In this document: positions 23,511 through 31,443 of the stretch, piece after piece
How positions within the stretch are numbered: position 1 is the first letter of the stretch
Layout of the letters: the number at the start of each line of letters is the position of its first letter
The notes under the pieces: model-generated
What the model saw: only the letters and a program-made list of their open reading frames with translations
Databases searched by the model: none
Told to the model about the DNA's origin: nothing
Assembly (NCBI GenBank): GCA_964569315.1
Contig: CAZMUZ010000009.1
Coordinates: forward strand, 1 to 60,317
Direction: 5' to 3'
DNA length: 60,317 bases
DNA from: CADEFF01 sp964569315
GTDB taxonomy: Bacteria > Pseudomonadota > Alphaproteobacteria > Dongiales > Dongiaceae
Position numbers and translations under genes: made by a program

Positions 23511-24887
23511 TCAGGCTGGCCGCGGCGCGAACGTCACGCGCGCGACCAGCCCTGGCCGATTGTCCTCGAGCGCGAACGCCGCGCCATGCATGTCGGCGAT
23601 CGCTTTCACCAGCGGCAGGCCGAGCCCGCTCCCGGGTGTGCTGCGGCTCGGATCCAGCCGTACGAAACGCTGCATGGCGGCCTCGCGCGCCACCTCGGGG
23701 ATTCCGGGACCGCGATCGGCGACGACGAGCGAGGGCGACGCCGCGGGGCCTTCGAGCTTCAGCGCGATCGCCCGACCCTCCGCCGCATATTTGATCGCGT
23801 TCTCGAGCAGATTGGCGAGCGCCTGGAACAGGAGCTGCCGGTCGCCCTGTATCGTGGCCGGCGCCTCGACCGCGGTCGTCAGCTTCAGCCCGCGCTCCTC
23901 CGACAAGGGCGCATAGAGTTCCGCCACGTCCGCCACCAGCCGCGCGAGATCGACCGGCGCGCGCTCGGCGCGGCCGCTCCCCGCCTCCGCGTCGGCGATG
24001 GCGAGCAGGGCGTTGAAGGTCTTGATGAGCCCGTCCGCCTCGGCGATCGCGCGCTCGATCGCCGTGCGCGGATCGCGGTCGGCACCCGCCAGCGCCAGCT
24101 CGAGCTCGTTCTTGAGGCGCGTCAGCGGGCTGCGCAGGTCATGCGCGATGTTGTCGGTGACGGCGCGGATCCCGCCCATCAGCCGCTCGATCTCGTCCAG
24201 CATCGAATTGAGGTTCTGGGCGAGGCGGTCGAATTCGTCGCCGGAATTCTCGACCGGCATGCGGTGACGCACCTCGCCCGCCCGGATGCGCGCCGTGGCG
24301 CGGTTGATCGACTCGATGCGGCCGAGCAGCCGGCGGCTCATCAGGAAACCGACGCCGAGCCCGAGCGCGATGGTGACCGCCATGACCCAGAGGCCCGCGC
24401 GCAGGATCGCCGCCTGCAGATGCTCCTCGGCGGCCAGATCCTGCCCGACCAGCAGCTGCAGCCCGCCGGCGAGCGCCACATGGATGGCACGCGCGCCGAG
24501 CACCCTCTCGTCCTCGCCGGGCCCGCGTCGCTCGACGTCGAACTCGTACCACCCGTCCGCCTCGCGTTGCAGGACCGGCCAGCCGGCGAGGTTCCCCGAG
24601 ATCGGCGTGTAGTCCGCGTCGGCCAGGAGATAGATGCCGTCCCCCACGCGCTCAGGCCGGATCCGCTCGCGGATCGCCGCGCTCAGGCCGCGCGGCCCCA
24701 GCAGGCGATATTGCTCGACCAGGGCCTCGGCCTCGGCGAACACCGTCTCGCGGCGCTCCTGCTCGAGCGCCACCGAGGTGGTCCAGTAGAAGACGCCCGA
24801 GAGCGCCGCAACCGACAGGCTGAAGAGGGCCGCATAAAGCAGCGCCAGGCGGAAGGTGCTGGTGCCGAGGAACCTACGCAGCGACAC
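23511..24887 (-). CDS. Sensor histidine kinase (EnvZ/PhoQ-like architecture)
   Basis: A 458-residue membrane kinase: membrane helix 1 at about residues 13-36, a periplasmic sensor of about 125 residues, membrane helix 2 near 165-184, HAMP domain, HisKA with the phospho-accepting His249 in NIAHDLRSPLTRLKNELE, and a C-terminal HATPase_c with an N box (ANLLENAIKYA), G1 (VVADRGPGIP) and G2 (GSGLGLPLVKAIADMHG). It overlaps the upstream response-regulator gene by 14 bases, so the two form one two-component system. Signal unknown; the htrA neighbour suggests an envelope or metal stimulus (inference). Confidence 0.93.
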   Translation of the reverse strand: MSLRRFLGTSTFRLALLYAALFSLSVAALSGVFYWTTSVALEQERRETVFAEAEALVEQYRLLGPRGLSAAIRERIRPERVGDGIYLLADADYTPISGNLAGWPVLQREADGWYEFDVERRGPGEDERVLGARAIHVALAGGLQLLVGQDLAAEEHLQAAILRAGLWVMAVTIALGLGVGFLMSRRLLGRIESINRATARIRAGEVRHRMPVENSGDEFDRLAQNLNSMLDEIERLMGGIRAVTDNIAHDLRSPLTRLKNELELALAGADRDPRTAIERAIAEADGLIKTFNALLAIADAEAGSGRAERAPVDLARLVADVAELYAPLSEERGLKLTTAVEAPATIQGDRQLLFQALANLLENAIKYAAEGRAIALKLEGPAASPSLVVADRGPGIPEVAREAAMQRFVRLDPSRSTPGSGLGLPLVKAIADMHGAAFALEDNRPGLVARVTFAPRPA

Positions 24888-25551
24888 GAAGGCTGTATCC
24901 CGCGCCGCGCACCGTATGCAGCAGCGGCCTGTCGAAGCCCTTGTCGATCTTCTGCCGCAGCCGGCTGATATGCACGTCGATGACGTTGGTCTGCGGGTCG
25001 AAATGGTAGTCCCAGACGTTCTCCAGCAGCATGGTGCGGGTCACCACCTGGCCCGCATGGCGCATCAGATATTCGAGCAGCAGGAACTCGCGCGGCTGCA
25101 GGTCGATGGATCGCCCGGCGCGCGTGACGTCGCGCTTCAGCAGATCCATCTCGAGGTCGGCGACCCGGAGCACCGTCTCCGTCTGCGGGCCGCTCCGCCG
25201 GCGCATGAGCGCCTCGAGCCGCGCCAGAAGCTCGGAGAAGGCGAAGGGCTTGGTGAGGTAGTCGTCGCCGCCGGCCTTGAGGCCCTTGACCCGGTCGTCG
25301 ACCTGGCCGAGCGCGCTCAGGATGAGGACCGGCGTCTCGACCTTCGCGGCGCGGATCGCCTGCAGCACCGAGAGCCCGTCGAGCTGCGGCAGCATGCGAT
25401 CGAGCACGATCGCGTCGAAGCGGCCCGTGGTGGCGAGGAAGAGGCCGTCATGCCCGTTGCCCGCGTGATCGACGACATGGCCTGCCTCGCCGAGCCCCTT
25501 CCTGACATAGGCGGCGGTTGCCGGGTCGTCCTCGACGATCAGAATTCGCAT
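24874..25551 (-). CDS. OmpR-family response regulator
   Basis: A 225-residue regulator. The receiver domain has acidic residues in LIVEDDPATAAY, phospho-acceptor Asp51 in IVLDRMLPQLDG, Thr/Ser in LILSALGQVDD and Lys in YLTKPFAFSELLARLEAL. A winged-helix DNA-binding domain follows (IDLQPREFLLLEYLMRHAGQVVTR, split over its helices; VIDVHISRLRQKID; LLHTVRGAGYSLR). Its gene starts only 38 bases after the terminator that ends htrA, and overlaps the kinase gene. The promoter must therefore overlap the terminator region, or readthrough from htrA supplies it. Confidence 0.95.
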   Translation of the reverse strand: MRILIVEDDPATAAYVRKGLGEAGHVVDHAGNGHDGLFLATTGRFDAIVLDRMLPQLDGLSVLQAIRAAKVETPVLILSALGQVDDRVKGLKAGGDDYLTKPFAFSELLARLEALMRRRSGPQTETVLRVADLEMDLLKRDVTRAGRSIDLQPREFLLLEYLMRHAGQVVTRTMLLENVWDYHFDPQTNVIDVHISRLRQKIDKGFDRPLLHTVRGAGYSLRVAA

Positions 25552-25588
25552 GCGGCCTGCGACCTTAGCAGCGGCACCGAAAACGAGA

Positions 25589-25623
25589 AAGGCCGGTCGC
25601 GCTGGGAGGATGCGACCGGCCTT
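25589..25623 (-). terminator. Rho-independent terminator after htrA
   Basis: A perfect 12-base stem, AAGGCCGGTCGC (25589-25600) with GCGACCGGCCTT (25612-25623), closes an 11-base loop. On the minus strand it is followed by TTTCTCGTTTTC, a U-rich tail, which fits intrinsic termination of htrA transcripts just before the response regulator gene. Confidence 0.8.
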
Positions 25624-25632
25624 CCCCGGGGA

Positions 25633-25660
25633 GCGCCGCCCGATTCCGGGCGGGCGGCGC
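25633..25660 (-). repeat. GC hairpin between htrA stop and terminator
   Basis: Arms GCGCCGCCC (25633-25641) and GGGCGGCGC (25652-25660) form a nine-base GC-only stem with a ten-base loop, four bases after the htrA stop. There is no U tract, so it is more likely a stabilising or pausing hairpin stacked on the following terminator. Confidence 0.6.
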
Positions 25661-25664
25661 CGAT

Positions 25665-27143
25665 TCAGGCTTTGGCGATGTTGATCGCGAGGAAGAGATC
25701 GTCGCCGCCGCGGTTGATCAGCATCAGCACGGACTTCGCGTCCTTCTTCTGTGCCTCGTCCACGAGATGCGCGATCTCCGCCGGCGTCTCCACGGCGACC
25801 TGGCCCACTTCGCGGATCACGTCGCCGGGGCGGACACCTTCCTCCGCCGCCTTGCTGTCGCCATCGACGTCGGTCACGACCACGCCGCTCACCCCCTCGT
25901 CGATGCCGAAGGCCTGCCGGGCCCTGGTATCGAGCTTGGCGAGATGGAGCCCCAGCATCGCCGTCGAGGCGAGCCCGCTGCCGCTATTGTCGGCGCCGTT
26001 CTCGGCGACGTTCTGGTCGTCCTCCAGCTTGGCGATCTCGACCGTCACGGTCTGCTTCGCATGATCGCGCCAGATGTCGATCCTGGCGCTGCGGTCGACC
26101 GGTGCGGCGGCCACCAGCCGGGGCAGGTCGCGAAGCTCGTCGACGGGATTGCCGTCGAAGGCGAGGATCACGTCGCCGGTCTCGAGCTTGCCGTGAGCCG
26201 GGCCGCTCTCGTCGACCCCCGCCACCAGCGCGCCTTTCGGTTCGCTGAGGCCCATCGCCTCGGCGAGGTCGGGCGTCACCGCCTGGATGCGGACGCCGAG
26301 CCAGCCGCGCTGCACATGGCCTTCCGCGCGGAGCGCGGCGATGACCGGCTTCGCGAGGTTGGCCGGGATGGCGAAGCCGATGCCGACGCTGCCGCCGTTC
26401 GGCGTGGCGATCGCCGAATTGATGCCGACGACCTCGCCGTTCATGTTGAAGGTCGGGCCGCCGGAATTGCCCTGGTTGATCGAGGCATCGATCTGCAGGA
26501 AGTCGTCGAACGGGCCCGAATGGATGTCGCGGCTGCGGGCCGAGATGATGCCGGTGGTCACCGTTCCGCCGAGGCCGAACGGATTGCCGACCGCCATGAC
26601 CCAGTCGCCCACCTTCGCCTGGTCCGAATCGCCGAACGCGACCGCCGGGAGCGGGCTCGCGCTTTCGACCTTGAGCAAAGCGAGGTCGGTCTTCTCGTCG
26701 GTGCCGATCAGCTTGGCCGGGAACTGCCGGCCGTCCGCCAGCGTCACCTGGATCTTCTCGGCATCGTCGATGACGTGATTGTTGGTCACGACGTAGCCGG
26801 AGGGATCGATGATGAAGCCCGAGCCCAGCGCCTGGGCCTGGCGGTCCGGCGACTGGCGCTGCTGGCCCTGCCGGTTCCGGAACTGCTTGAAGAATTCCTC
26901 GAACGGCGAGCCCTCCGGAAAATCGAAGGGCATGCCCTGCATTTCGGTATTGCCGCGCACATGCTCGGTCGCGGCGATGTTCACGACCGCCGGCGTCACC
27001 TTGGCGGCGAGATCGGCGAAGCTGTCGGGCGCCGTTGCGGCCGACGCGACCGAAGCCGTGAGCAGCATCGCTGCCATCGCGGCCGATCCGAGCAACGGAC
27101 CGACGCCCCTTGCCCGTTCTGCGGTTCCGATATTCATGGTCAT
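25665..27143 (-). CDS. htrA: Do/HtrA-family periplasmic serine protease
   Basis: A 492-residue DegP/DegQ/MucD-type protease and chaperone. A signal peptide (about residues 1-35, ending ASA) is followed by a trypsin-like domain with the triad His123 (TNNHVID), Asp153 (EKTDLAL) and Ser227 (QGNSGGP), then PDZ1 (GWLGVRIQAVTPDLAEAMGL) and PDZ2 (LGLHLAKLDTRARQAFGI). The Q-linker before the His (RQGQQRQSPDRQAQ) replaces the LA loop. It would degrade or refold damaged envelope proteins. The gene sits just upstream of a two-component system on the same strand, a recurring proteobacterial arrangement, and is closed by a strong terminator. ATG at 27143 with GAGGAAGGAAA upstream. Confidence 0.95.
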   Translation of the reverse strand: MTMNIGTAERARGVGPLLGSAAMAAMLLTASVASAATAPDSFADLAAKVTPAVVNIAATEHVRGNTEMQGMPFDFPEGSPFEEFFKQFRNRQGQQRQSPDRQAQALGSGFIIDPSGYVVTNNHVIDDAEKIQVTLADGRQFPAKLIGTDEKTDLALLKVESASPLPAVAFGDSDQAKVGDWVMAVGNPFGLGGTVTTGIISARSRDIHSGPFDDFLQIDASINQGNSGGPTFNMNGEVVGINSAIATPNGGSVGIGFAIPANLAKPVIAALRAEGHVQRGWLGVRIQAVTPDLAEAMGLSEPKGALVAGVDESGPAHGKLETGDVILAFDGNPVDELRDLPRLVAAAPVDRSARIDIWRDHAKQTVTVEIAKLEDDQNVAENGADNSGSGLASTAMLGLHLAKLDTRARQAFGIDEGVSGVVVTDVDGDSKAAEEGVRPGDVIREVGQVAVETPAEIAHLVDEAQKKDAKSVLMLINRGGDDLFLAINIAKA

Positions 27144-27173
27144 CGTCTGTTTCCTTCCTCTGGTCTCGAAGAG

Positions 27174-27229
27174 AGCGGACCGTCGCGCTGCCAGCCGACA
27201 GGGAGACGACGCAGGCGCGGCGGTCCGCT
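27174..27229. repeat. Long imperfect inverted repeat in the htrA leader
   Basis: Arms of 15 bases with one mismatch: AGCGGACCGTCGCGC (27174-27188) and GCGCGGCGGTCCGCT (27215-27229), with a 26-base loop. It lies 31 bases before the htrA ATG, between that gene and the small secreted protein gene on the same strand. It could be an attenuator for readthrough, a structured leader, or an operator for the nearby response regulator. No U tract follows, so simple termination is less likely. Confidence 0.6.
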
Positions 27230-27292
27230 GCTTCTCAGGTCATCGAAGCCGGGCGCGTGCCCCGCGGGGGGCGGGATACGCGTCGGGCTCGA

Positions 27293-27613
27293 TCAGGCCT
27301 GAGGCTTCAAGCCGATATCCTTGATCGCCTGCTGAAGTTTGGTCACGCCGTCGGCGGCCTTGCCGCTGGAGCAGTCCTTCCGGCCCTGCGTGGCGAGCTT
27401 CTCGGCGGCGTTGTACATGGCGTTGGTCTTCTTCGACGCCGCATTCTTGTTCCACTGGTTCTCCAGCGCCGTGCACTGCTCCGCGCTGGTCATCACGGCA
27501 ACCTGGGTGCTTGCGGACTTCTGGACCGTGCCGGTGGAGGGGCTGGCGGCGAACGCCGTCGCGCTCAGCATCATGGCCGACGCGGCCGCGAGCATTACGA
27601 GGCGAGGATTCAT
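27293..27613 (-). CDS. Small secreted protein of unknown function
   Basis: A 106-residue protein with a clear signal peptide (MNPRLVMLAAASAMMLSATA, cleavage near AFA-AS). The mature part is about 80 residues, helical, with two Cys (SAEQCTAL and RKDCSSG) placed to form one disulfide; the C-terminal half reads DGVTKLQQAIKDIGLKPQA. The ATG is preceded by AAGGAGA. I do not recognise a family with confidence. It lies upstream of htrA on the same strand, separated by 149 bases with a long inverted repeat, and may share envelope-stress expression (inference). Confidence 0.75.
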   Translation of the reverse strand: MNPRLVMLAAASAMMLSATAFAASPSTGTVQKSASTQVAVMTSAEQCTALENQWNKNAASKKTNAMYNAAEKLATQGRKDCSSGKAADGVTKLQQAIKDIGLKPQA

Positions 27614-27745
27614 GAGACTCTCCTTGACTTGACAGCGACCGGCGACGCGCCGGCGCTGGCCATGAACCTAGGCCTTCAATCTGTCGGGGCGTTGTCGGCC
27701 GGATGAACAATCCGTCATGTTGGTTTCGAATGGCTGGACCTCGCG

Positions 27746-27802
27746 GGACGCCGGCGTCCGGCGGCGCTTCCGGCGCCGCCGGCCTTGCGCGGAATCCCGC
27801 GC
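27746..27802. repeat. Three consecutive GC-rich dyads before the MFS gene
   Basis: Within 57 bases: GGACGCCGGCGTCC (27746-27759, perfect palindrome), arms GGCGGCGC/GCGCCGCC around TTCCG (27760-27780), and arms GCGCGG/CCGCGC around AATC (27787-27802). The MFS ATG is at 27820. Stacked hairpins of this kind could form a structured 5' leader or be remnants of REP-like elements; no U tract is present. Confidence 0.55.
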
Positions 27803-27819
27803 TGCATTAAGCCGCCAGC

Positions 27820-29244
27820 ATGGCCGACATCGAGCAACGTCCTGCTGCTGCCGCCGGACGCCAACTCCCCTGGATCGAGCTGCTGCGTCACGGGCGCGCG
27901 GCCCATACGGTGACGCTCAATCTCGGCATCGGGCTGCACGCGGTGGATGTATTCGTCGTCACCACCGTCATGCCGGCCGTGGTGCGCGACCTCGGCGGCG
28001 TCGCCTTCTATGCCTGGGCGATGATGGTCTACATGGTGGCCTCGATCATCGGGGCGGTCAGTGGACCGATCGTGAGCGCGGCCCTGGGCGCCCGGCGCGG
28101 CTATGTGCTGGCCGCGCTGATCTTCTTCGTCGGCACGGTCGGCTGCGCGGTTTCGCCGACGATGGCGGTGTTCCTCGTCGCACGGACGATACAGGGCTTC
28201 GGCGGCGGGCTCATCGTCGCGCAATCCATGGGGCTGGTGCGCGAACTCTATGAAGACGCGCTCCGCACCCGCGCCATCGCGGCCGTGTCGGGCGTCTGGG
28301 CCGTCGCGTCGCTGCTGGGGCCGCTCCTCGGCGGCGCCTTCGGCGAGATCGGCTGGTGGCGCGGCTCCTTTATTGCGACCTTGCCGGCGATCCTGCTCTT
28401 CGCGCTGCTCGCCTGGCGGCGGCTGCCGCCCTCCGGCGAGGCCCTCGTCCGCCCGCATTTTCCGATCCGGCGCCTCGCCCTGCTCGCCGGCGGCGTGCTT
28501 GCCGTCGGCATCAACGGCACCGTCGGGAGTGTGCCGCTGCAGATCGCGCTCGTGCTGGTCGCCGTTCTCGCGGTGCTGCTCACCTTCAAGCTCGATGGCG
28601 CGGCGGAGCGGCCGCTCTTCCCGCCGCGCCCGCTGTCGCTGCATCACGCCGCCGGCGTCGCCTTCTGGATGTTCTTCCTGCAATCGATCACCCATGGCGG
28701 CGCCGGCCTCTTCCTGCCGCTGGCGCTGCAGGAGCTGCACGGGCTCGGGCCTCTCGCCGCCGGCTATTTCGCGGCGATCCTGGCGCTCGGCTGGACGGCC
28801 GCATCCTTCGTCACCGCCGGATGGAGCGAGCGGGCAATCGCGATCGTCCTGCCCGGCGGCCCGGCCGTCGCCGCGGTGGCGCTCGGCATCATCGCCGTCG
28901 GCATCGTTCCCCTGCCGCCGCTCGCGATCGGGCTCTGCATGGCGATCGCGGGCTTCGGCATCGGCGCCTGCAGCCTGCATCTGACCGCCGCGACCATGGC
29001 GGCCGCCTCCGGCGCCGAGGGCCAGCGCACCGCCGCGGCGATCCCCACGGTGCGCATGATCGGCATCGCCTTCGGGGCGGCGATCGCCGGCATGATCGCC
29101 AACTTCGCGGGCCTCGGCGGCGGCATCAGCTTCGATACCGTCGCCGCGGCATCGGGCGCGGTGATCGCGACCTCAGCAGGCGCGGCCGTGCTGGTCTCGT
29201 CCTTGAGCTTCCGGCTGCTCCGGCAGATGCGCAAGCGCGCCTGA
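27820..29244 (+). CDS. MFS transporter, DHA2-like multidrug efflux type
   Basis: A 474-residue major-facilitator protein with about 14 hydrophobic segments. Motifs: DVFVVTTVMPAVVRDLGG in helix 1 (the LDxTIVNVALP-like region of DHA2 exporters), GARRGYVLAALIFF after helix 2 and RTIQGFGGGLIVAQSMGLVRELY in helix 4 (motif B/C region). Substrate unknown; multidrug or toxic-metabolite export is the family norm. It ends nine bases before the convergent GST gene. Confidence 0.88.
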   Translation: MADIEQRPAAAAGRQLPWIELLRHGRAAHTVTLNLGIGLHAVDVFVVTTVMPAVVRDLGGVAFYAWAMMVYMVASIIGAVSGPIVSAALGARRGYVLAALIFFVGTVGCAVSPTMAVFLVARTIQGFGGGLIVAQSMGLVRELYEDALRTRAIAAVSGVWAVASLLGPLLGGAFGEIGWWRGSFIATLPAILLFALLAWRRLPPSGEALVRPHFPIRRLALLAGGVLAVGINGTVGSVPLQIALVLVAVLAVLLTFKLDGAAERPLFPPRPLSLHHAAGVAFWMFFLQSITHGGAGLFLPLALQELHGLGPLAAGYFAAILALGWTAASFVTAGWSERAIAIVLPGGPAVAAVALGIIAVGIVPLPPLAIGLCMAIAGFGIGACSLHLTAATMAAASGAEGQRTAAAIPTVRMIGIAFGAAIAGMIANFAGLGGGISFDTVAAASGAVIATSAGAAVLVSSLSFRLLRQMRKRA

Positions 29245-29253
29245 CGGCGCCGC

Positions 29254-29892
29254 TCAGATCTCGATCGCCGTCGCCTGCAGGCTCGGGCGGTTCCGGAACC
29301 CTTCCCACCAGCGCTCGAGCTTCGCGAACTTCGGCAAGCTGCGCTTGCCTTCCGGCGTGCGGGTGAAAGGATCGAGGAAGGCGCCGAGGAAGATATCCGC
29401 GAGCGTCAGGGAAGGGCCGACCACGAAAGCGCCGTCACCCATGAGCCGCTCGAGCGCCGCGAACCCGTCGCGGAGCTGCGGCATCGCCTTCTGGATCGCG
29501 CCGCGATTGAGCGGTCGGCCGAGATAGCGGCGGCGCGCATATTGCATCACCACCTGCCCGATCATCAGCGGATGGATATAGGTTTCGAGCACCGCGAGGA
29601 TCTGGTTCATCCGCGCGGCAGCGACCGGATCGGAAGGCTGCAGCGCCGGACCGGAGAACACCGCGTCGATGTAGCGCGCGATCGGCACCGTCTCGTAGAT
29701 GACATGCCCGTTATGCTCGAAGACGGGCACCTTGCCGAACGGATGCAGCTTGCGATGGGCGGGCTTCCGCGCCTCGCCGCGCAGGAGGTCGATCTCGCGC
29801 AGCTCGGCCTCGACCTTCTTCTCCGCAAGGCAGATGCGAACGACGCGGACATGGCCGCTATAGGCGGGCCCGTGGATGATCGGCATGGTCAT
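29254..29892 (-). CDS. Glutathione S-transferase family protein
   Basis: A 212-residue GST. The thioredoxin-like N-domain begins PIIHGPAYSGHVRVVRICLAEK, with Ser in the catalytic position and the glutathione-binding cis-Pro in FGKVPVFEHNG, then ETVPIARYID with the Glu-Thr pair that holds the gamma-glutamyl part. The helical C-domain has SLTLADIFLGAFLDP (the N-capping box). ATG at 29892; another in-frame ATG is two codons later. A second, diverged GST-like gene follows upstream on the same strand. Confidence 0.88.
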   Translation of the reverse strand: MTMPIIHGPAYSGHVRVVRICLAEKKVEAELREIDLLRGEARKPAHRKLHPFGKVPVFEHNGHVIYETVPIARYIDAVFSGPALQPSDPVAAARMNQILAVLETYIHPLMIGQVVMQYARRRYLGRPLNRGAIQKAMPQLRDGFAALERLMGDGAFVVGPSLTLADIFLGAFLDPFTRTPEGKRSLPKFAKLERWWEGFRNRPSLQATAIEI

Positions 29893-29992
29893 GATGGATG
29901 ACGCTCCCCTTGGCCGATCGCGGGTCGCGGCCCCGCGAATCGGCGCGACGGCGAAACCCTAAACCAAGATCGGCCCGGATCGAAATCGGCGA

Positions 29993-30649
29993 TCAGACGG
30001 CGCTGCGGGCCGCGACCGGCGGCAGGCCCCGCGCCGCGCTCGGGCGCTGCCGCATGCGGTCCCACCAGCCCGCAAGGCGCGGCGCGCCGGCGAGCAGCCC
30101 GGCGGCTTCCGGCGCGGCCGTGAAATAGGCCATCACCGGCAGCAGATGCAGATCGGCGAGGCTCGGAGCGCGACCGACCACGAACTGGCCTTCGACCAGC
30201 AGGGCCTCGAGCGCCGCGATGCAGCGGCTCGCGAGCGGCAGTGCCGCCGCTACCGCCGCTTCGTCCGCCGCGCCGCCGAACATCGGCAGCAGGACGCGAT
30301 GCAGCCCGATGCGCCCGACGAGGGTCGCCCGGATCTGCGCGTCGATCAGCGCCAGCACCTGGTTCATGCCGGCCCGTTCCCGCGGGTCGCGCGGCTGCAG
30401 CGCGACGCCAGCGAAGGCCTCGTCGATATAGCGGCCGATGGTGGCGCCGTCATAGAGCGCGACGCCGGCGTGATGCAGCGTCGCCGTGCGGTCGATCGCG
30501 AGGCGCGCCAGCTCGAGCGGCGGGCGCAGCCGGTCCGAGAGCGGATCATAGTCCTCGAACTGATGCTCGACCCCCTTCTCGGCGAAGGCGAGGCGCGCCG
30601 CGCTCACATGCGTGCTGAAGGCGGGTCCGCTCAAGGTCGGTTTTGGCAA
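29993..30649 (-). CDS. Degenerate GST-like protein
   Basis: A 218-residue paralogue of the neighbouring GST: same start (LSGPAFSTHVSAARLAFAEKG), the shared core PRDPRERAGMNQVLALIDAQI and a C-domain with APSLADLHLLPVMAYF. The usual cis-Pro segment is replaced (DRTATLHHAG instead of KVPVFEHNG) and the Glu-Ser/Thr pair is YDGATIGRYID, so glutathione binding is doubtful. No ATG fits; the best start is TTG at 30649 with GGGAAGGGG nine bases upstream. It may be a structural or ligand-binding relic of a duplication. Divergent from the small gene at 30822. Confidence 0.75.
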   Translation of the reverse strand: MPKPTLSGPAFSTHVSAARLAFAEKGVEHQFEDYDPLSDRLRPPLELARLAIDRTATLHHAGVALYDGATIGRYIDEAFAGVALQPRDPRERAGMNQVLALIDAQIRATLVGRIGLHRVLLPMFGGAADEAAVAAALPLASRCIAALEALLVEGQFVVGRAPSLADLHLLPVMAYFTAAPEAAGLLAGAPRLAGWWDRMRQRPSAARGLPPVAARSAV

Positions 30650-30821
30650 GCCTGGAAACCCCTTCCCGGCGCATTGGGCGGCGGGCGGCGGCAACCTTGG
30701 CGACTGCGCCGCTCCTGTCAAGAAACCATGCGACCGGGCCGCCCCGTTCCGCGGTTGATCGGGCTCCCGCCGCTTCCTATGCTGGCCGTCGGGTGCCAGC
30801 CCCGCCGCGAAGGAGCGCCGC

Positions 30822-31121
30822 TTGCCGAACGACGTCGATCTGCTGCCGCAAGCCCTGCCGGGCGCCGTGCTCCGCACCCGCGACCGGCGGGAGGCCCGCA
30901 TCCTCCGCATCGATGCCGCCACCGGCACGATCCACGGCGAGGTGCAGATGCATGGCGCCTGCGCCTGGCGATCCGACGGGCGGTTCCTCGATGCGCCCTT
31001 CGGGGCGGCGGGCCCGCTCGATTTGATGCCGGCCGTAACGGCCCCCCGCGCGCCCACCCGGCACGGCTCGCTGGCCGACGCCCTGGCCTCCGGCGAGGGC
31101 AAGCCCTTCTGCTGCGACTGA
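30822..31121 (+). CDS. Hypothetical protein, 99 residues, TTG start
   Basis: A small soluble protein with a mixed beta-rich sequence: AVLRTRDRREARILRIDAATG, IHGEVQMHGACAWRSDGRF, APFGAAGPLDLMPA, and a C-terminal KPFCCD. The start is a TTG with AAGGAG eight bases upstream; no nearer ATG exists. No family recognised. Codon use looks like the neighbours, which argues it is real. It is followed by a small membrane protein gene 118 bases on. Confidence 0.55.
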   Translation: MPNDVDLLPQALPGAVLRTRDRREARILRIDAATGTIHGEVQMHGACAWRSDGRFLDAPFGAAGPLDLMPAVTAPRAPTRHGSLADALASGEGKPFCCD

Positions 31122-31239
31122 TCCGCCGGCGCACCCGTGCCGCCGGTACGCCGCTGTGGCGCAAAGCGGACGGTTTCGTGTTTCATTTGTCACAGTTCGA
31201 AGCGGCCCGAAATCCGTCGGCCCGGCCCATACTCCGGCC

Positions 31240-31440
31240 ATGGGAAGGGAACGCCAGCCGATCACGCGAGGGGTCGATTGGGCCATCGGCGAGATGGCGC
31301 TGCTCGCCGCCATTGCCGTCGGCGGGCTGTTTCTGATTCTGCTGGGGCTGGGGCGATGGACCTGCGCGCCCGACGCCGCGCTCTGGCACCGCGTGGAATG
31401 TCTCTTCCGCGCGATCTGGCGGATGATCGGCGGCGAGTGA
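31240..31440 (+). CDS. Small single-pass membrane protein, 66 residues
   Basis: Begins MGRERQPITRGVDWAIGEMA, then a strong membrane helix (LLAAIAVGGLFLILLGLGRW) and a cytoplasmic or periplasmic tail with two Cys (WTCAPDAALWHRVECLFRAIWRMIGG). The frame is open further upstream, but ATG 31240 gives the sensible protein, with GGGAAGG just inside and no strong ribosome binding site before it. Function unknown. It converges with the amidase gene three bases downstream. Confidence 0.5.
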   Translation: MGRERQPITRGVDWAIGEMALLAAIAVGGLFLILLGLGRWTCAPDAALWHRVECLFRAIWRMIGGE

Positions 31441-31443
31441 GGG

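Noticed and set aside
30650..31186. Upstream extension of the degenerate GST by about 180 codons
   Set aside because: The added sequence is Arg/Ser/Pro-rich without GST features and overlaps the plus-strand small gene; the TTG at 30649 with a ribosome binding site gives the normal N-terminus.
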